A stretch of 64,000 bases of DNA. Source: Plasmodium brasilianum. Its lineage: Eukaryota > Apicomplexa > Aconoidasida > Haemosporida > Plasmodiidae. The notes beneath the pieces were generated by a model, which saw only the letters and a list, made by a program, of their open reading frames with translations, did no database searches and was not told the DNA's origin. Each line of letters starts with the position of its first letter. Position 1 is the stretch's first letter. The translations under genes were made by a program, and so were the position numbers. The stretch covers positions 590,501 to 654,500 of the forward strand of contig NC_090118.1 of the NCBI RefSeq assembly GCF_023973825.1. The letters are read 5' to 3'. Of this stretch, positions 60,057-64,000 are shown one piece after another.

Positions 60057-61598
60057 AAAACTACATTCATGTAACAGACTTAATTAACAATTACAAATTA
60101 CAAAAATATAGTACTATGAATAAAAACATTAAGAAAAAAAATAAAGTAAATTTTAAGTAAGCACAAACTTACGAATATCTAGTTACTCTTAAAATATACG
60201 GCTAAACCATACGAGTACGGAATTTTAACGAAGAACAAAAAAGTACATACATGTAACGTCCTTAAGGCAGAAAAAGGTAAAGTCATTATAAATATATATT
60301 TTTTCTGTACATATGTTACAGAATATTACTTGTACGAATACAGTACATATAATATTAGTATGTATGTACCTTTTTTTCCCATTATTTTTCTTTTCTTTTT
60401 CTTATCTTTTTCTTATCTTTTTCTTATCTTTTTCTTATCTTTTTTTTATCTTTTTTTTATCTTTTTTTTATCTTTTTCTTATATATTTTTTATCTTTTTC
60501 TTATCTTTTTCTTTTTCCTTTTCTTATCTTTTTCTCATTTTTTTCTTTTTCTTTTTCTTATTTTATTATGTTCAGTAACTCTGCGTAAAAGTTTAACAAA
60601 CAATGACGTATTAAGCAATAGAAAATTTTGGAAAAATTTTTTTTTACGTGTTGTACCATTCTTGTATTAAATTTGACCAGGCCAATGCATATGATTTTAA
60701 CACAGCATAAATTTATATACATAAGCATATATACATATATATTCATACGTACATATTTATATATATTTCTAAAACATAAGCTTAAACATGTATAAAGACA
60801 AAAAAAGAAAAAAAAAAAAGCTTCATTTAATATAACGACAAGTATAAGAAGAAAAATGAGCTTTACAAATTTTTTAAAATAAACAAAAACATATATATAT
60901 TTATGTAAGTACACATGCGTACATTATATACTCATATATTTATATATACATACTGGTATGTACACGTACATACATAATGCCGTGAACACCATCAGAAAAT
61001 TGTCGTTCGAAAATTTAAGTACACGTATTATAAGGAAAAAAAAAAAAAAAAAAAAGGAACTATTGGCAGCGTGTTATATATATAATTATTTATCATTTTA
61101 CTTTTCTCTCTCTCTCTCTCTCTATATATTTATATATATATATATATATGTATTTATTATATTTATACGCGCGCGGTAACATTCATTTTGTGTCGTCCTT
61201 TTTATTTTTCCTTTTTGTAGGATGATATATTTTTGCTTATTTTGCCGTAAGTACATATTATGCGTGTATTTATGATGGACTTAAAAGTATATTTTAATTG
61301 GGTATTTCATTCTTATTTATTTATAATATATTTATGCATATGTATGCATTTATTTATATAAATACATACGTACATGTATATATATACTTATATTATGTGC
61401 CCCCTTTTTTAATTTTATTTTTATGACTGTTCAGGTTTGTACATATTTTTTGTTCATTAAAAGAAAACATTTTAATGCATATCTTTTAAGAATTGACTAT
61501 TTTTATAATGCTCTTTTTTTTTTTTCTTTTTTTTAAATTATTAATGGTATACTTTTTTTCTATATGTTATATTGGTACACGAATTTTTGTATACCATG

Positions 61599-61630
<32 letters not shown>

Positions 61631-62194
61631 TGCATGAACATACACGCGCAAACATACGTATGTACATGTGCACGTATACACGCATAAACATATACATAAA
61701 CATATACATAAACATATACATAAACATATACATAAACATATACATAAATATATACATAAATATATACATATACATATGCACGTTCTTGCTTATATTCCAA
61801 TGAAATTTTGGGGGCAAATGGGTATATTTTTGCAATTATAAGAAAGTACGTTTTATAAATTTCAACATAAAAACATGAACATAATAGCACCTATGAGTAA
61901 AATTTGAAGGGTCATTCCCTTTACGTCTTTGTATATATATCGATATTGGATACGTTTGCAAGTGGCTCTCTTTTACGTTACCATTTGCGTGGACAAATAT
62001 ACGTGCGAACGGGCAAACTTGAATGCGTGAGTGCGTGCGCACATGCATACATACATGTATGAATGTATGCATGTAAATACGCATCGCTTTTGTTCTTTTG
62101 AAGTAATTCTTGTTAATTTGCTCAAAAGTTCGTCCCACGTTAAAAAATACATACATCGTGCGCACATATGGTACATATATACATACGCATGTAC

Positions 62195-62372
62195 TTACAC
62201 ATATACATGTACGTATACATATACATGTACGTATACATATACATGTACTTATACATATACATGTACTTATACATATACATGTACGTATACATATACATGT
62301 ACTTATACATATACATGTACTTACACATATACATGTACGTATACATATACATGTACGTATACATATACATAT
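62195..62372. repeat. 18-bp tandem repeat (ACATATACATGTACGTAT)
   Basis: About ten copies of an 18-bp unit containing the palindrome TACATGTA with GTA/TTA variants, directly upstream of the Asn-rich gene. It is open in several frames on both strands. Confidence 0.92.
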
Positions 62373-62473
62373 GTGTATGTACATAAATTAGCGTACATAT
62401 CCTCACGTATTCATTTGCTCGTACATACGTGCATACATTTACTGACCCCTGCTACCTGACCAGTTCCAAAAGA

Positions 62474-64000
62474 ATGGAAACACCAAAAGAAGTTTTAGAA
62501 AAAGCAGAAATCGAAGCGTCAAGTAAAGAACAACCAAGTGGAGGGAAGAACGAGAAAAAACCAGTCAACTTAAAAAAAAATAAAAAAAGAGTATCTGTTA
62601 AAAAGTCCAAAAAAAAAGCATCTAATTCTTTGAAGAACAGCCAAAAGAATATTACAAAAATGAATCAAAACATGTCTACTACTAATTCAAATATGTTGGC
62701 TGTGTGCCCACCGCCTCCTCCTCCTCCTCCTCCACCTCCACCTGTAACAAAACAAAACACAGAAACATGGAAGTACAGGAAAAATGCAAATATGAATCAC
62801 AATAATAGCCATAACATGAACTGTAATCCGATTTGTAGCGCTAACAATAATGCTAACTATAACTCCAGTTATAATGCTAACTATAATACCAGCCGTAACA
62901 CTAACTGTAATCCTAATGTGAATTCTAACCCCAACCTGAACGTTAGTCATAACCCTAATATGAACCTGCATCCGAACCACCATATATTAAGTCAACCGAG
63001 TTATAATCACAGCCCAAGCTTAAGTTATCCACAGACCCCTCCACTTGTTCGTACACACCCGAAACACGCTATGAATAATACAAATATACCAAGTTATGAA
63101 CCAAGTATACATATAAAACCTCCTGATGCTAATATAAGTAGTGTGCTATATAGTAGCAACATGCTAAACAGTAGTAACATACCAAACAGTAGTAACATAC
63201 CAAACAGTAGTAACATACCAAACAGTAGTAACATACCAAACAGTAGTAACATACCAAACAGTAGTAACATGCCAAACAGTAATAGCATATCAAACAGTAG
63301 TGGTATGCTCATGAATGCAAATCTTCAATCAAATATATACTATAGTAACAATACTAAAAAAAATTATAATATGAATAATTTAACAGAACCAGACAGTTAT
63401 ATGTCTACTCCAATATTGAGGCCTGCTCCACAGCATGATAGTAGTAACACTGTTAATATAAATATGGAAAAAAAAAATAGCTTTATATCAAATAGTTTTA
63501 TGCATCAACATATTAATGACTATTCATACATAGATATACAACAGCAAAATAATAGTAGTAACAGTAAAAAAATGTCTTTCCCGACAATTGTAAAACCGAA
63601 CTATTCAAACATGCATACTCCAGAAGCTTCCAGTTATTATATTTTGAAACCTCCATGTGATTTGGGTACGAAAAGTTTCCCAAGTGCTCTTATCTGCTTG
63701 AATATATGTCTGTATGCGTATATGCATATGTACATGTACATAAATTATACAAATATATGGAACTGCGCACAATAATATTATATTTCGCCTATCCGCCAAT
63801 CCACGCTTTCTTTTTTTTTGTTTGCAGCCCTAACGAAACCTTCGCAAAATCAGCTGCGCCCAAATGAATACAACGATGAAAAAATAATATGTTCAAATTA
63901 CCAGAATAGCATTGAAGAGAATAATAATATACCCAAATATTTTCAGCCGAGAAATTTTGTTAACGAACCTAGTAATAGAGAACATATATGTTTTTGTGTT
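62474..64000 (+). CDS. Asn/Pro-rich protein of unknown function (5' part)
   Basis: Exon 1 is 62,474-63,665 and exon 2 starts at 63,828 and stays open to the window end. The splice (TTTGG/GTACGA ... TTTGCAG/CC) keeps phase; reading through would give Tyr/Met-rich repeat sequence and a stop at 63,775. I do not recognise the family. Visible parts: start METPKEVLEKAEIEAS, a Lys-rich basic stretch (about 30-60), a run of 12 Pro (about 79-90), a long Asn/Ser/His-rich region, and seven NSSNIP hexapeptide repeats (63,158-63,290). No signal peptide or membrane segment. The ATG at 62,474 was chosen because its context (AAAAGAATGG) fits; an in-frame start at 62,429 lies in repeat-derived sequence. Poly-Pro followed by basic and Asn-rich sequence could point to an actin- or nucleic-acid-related role, but that is speculation. 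Confidence 0.75.
63158..63296 (+). repeat. 18-bp in-frame repeat coding for (NSSNIP)n
   Basis: Seven to eight copies of an 18-bp unit (AACAGTAGTAACATACCA), the middle five identical, giving Asn-Ser-Ser-Asn-Ile-Pro; edge copies have Met or Leu variants. Confidence 0.93.

Larger units (their letters stand above)
55507..62473. other. Gene-free right flank of the exported-gene island
   Basis: About 7 kb without a supported gene. Features seen: (TA)n tracts (56,000; 56,235; 56,380; 57,610; 58,310), GGGAAA repeats (58,028-58,088), a 47-bp direct duplication (59,118-59,211), TTTCTTACC repeats (59,430-59,520), A39 (60,016-60,054), TTTTTCTTATC repeats (60,390-60,560), a CTCTCT tract (61,105), ACATAAACATAT repeats (61,688-61,765) and the 62,195-62,372 array. 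Open frames are repeat translations. Confidence 0.6.

Noticed and set aside
62429..62473. Upstream in-frame start for the Asn-rich gene
   Set aside because: Residues before the chosen ATG come from repeat-adjacent sequence; the 62,474 ATG has better context.

Overview
This is an AT-rich stretch of a Plasmodium (malaria parasite) nuclear chromosome. The evidence is homopolymer A/T tracts, (TA)n and TATACA-type microsatellites, short introns with poly-T acceptors, Asn/Lys-rich low-complexity inserts inside genes, perforin-like proteins (PPLPs), a cytosolic HSP70 with a GGMP tail, and two-exon exported-protein genes with PEXEL motifs. Gene order on the left (PPLP4, RAP-type protein, PPLP5, then HSP70-1) matches, from memory, P. 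falciparum chromosome 8 (PPLP5 = PF3D7_0819200, PPLP4 = PF3D7_0819400, HSP70-1 = PF3D7_0818900). I also recall an internal RAD/PHIST (Pv-fam-e) cluster beside hsp70 on P. vivax chromosome 5. An exported-gene cluster at that place suggests a non-Laverania human or primate malaria, such as the P. malariae or P. ovale group. I cannot fix the species.

Left part (1 to about 28.7 kb), the conserved core. The 5' end of a PPLP4-like gene (-), a RAP-domain-like protein (-), PPLP5 (-), an SSF1/Peter Pan Brix protein (-, two exons), a CPSF100/CPSF2 mRNA 3'-end processing factor (+, five exons, with a reading-frame break at a 32-A run), HSP70-1 (-), and the Brix protein IMP4 (+). These cover membrane rupture or egress, organellar RNA metabolism, ribosome biogenesis, mRNA cleavage and polyadenylation, and protein folding.

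Right part (about 29 to 62 kb), a gene-poor accessory island. It holds three tandem segmental copies of about 5.2 kb. Each carries a two-exon PHIST/PRESAN-like exported-protein gene: copy 1 has a frame break in a poly-A run, copy 2 is intact, and copy 3 is a pseudogene with several stops. A fourth, larger PHIST-like gene with a Glu-rich C-terminus lies on the minus strand at 53.1 to 55.5 kb. Scattered among them are at least eight short, relatively GC-rich elements of about 145 to 190 nt. Each ends in an oligo-T tract; two have a textbook Pol III B box with an A-box-like motif about 42 nt upstream, and a third has weaker versions. Their layout recalls the RUF6 RNAs beside central var genes of P. 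falciparum. I consider this family the most interesting content of the window.

Right end (62.5 to 64 kb). The 5' portion of an Asn/Pro-rich conserved-type gene with a poly-proline tract, running off the window. Intergenic DNA throughout is filled with minisatellites of 11 to 30 bp units; almost all other long ORFs are repeat artefacts.
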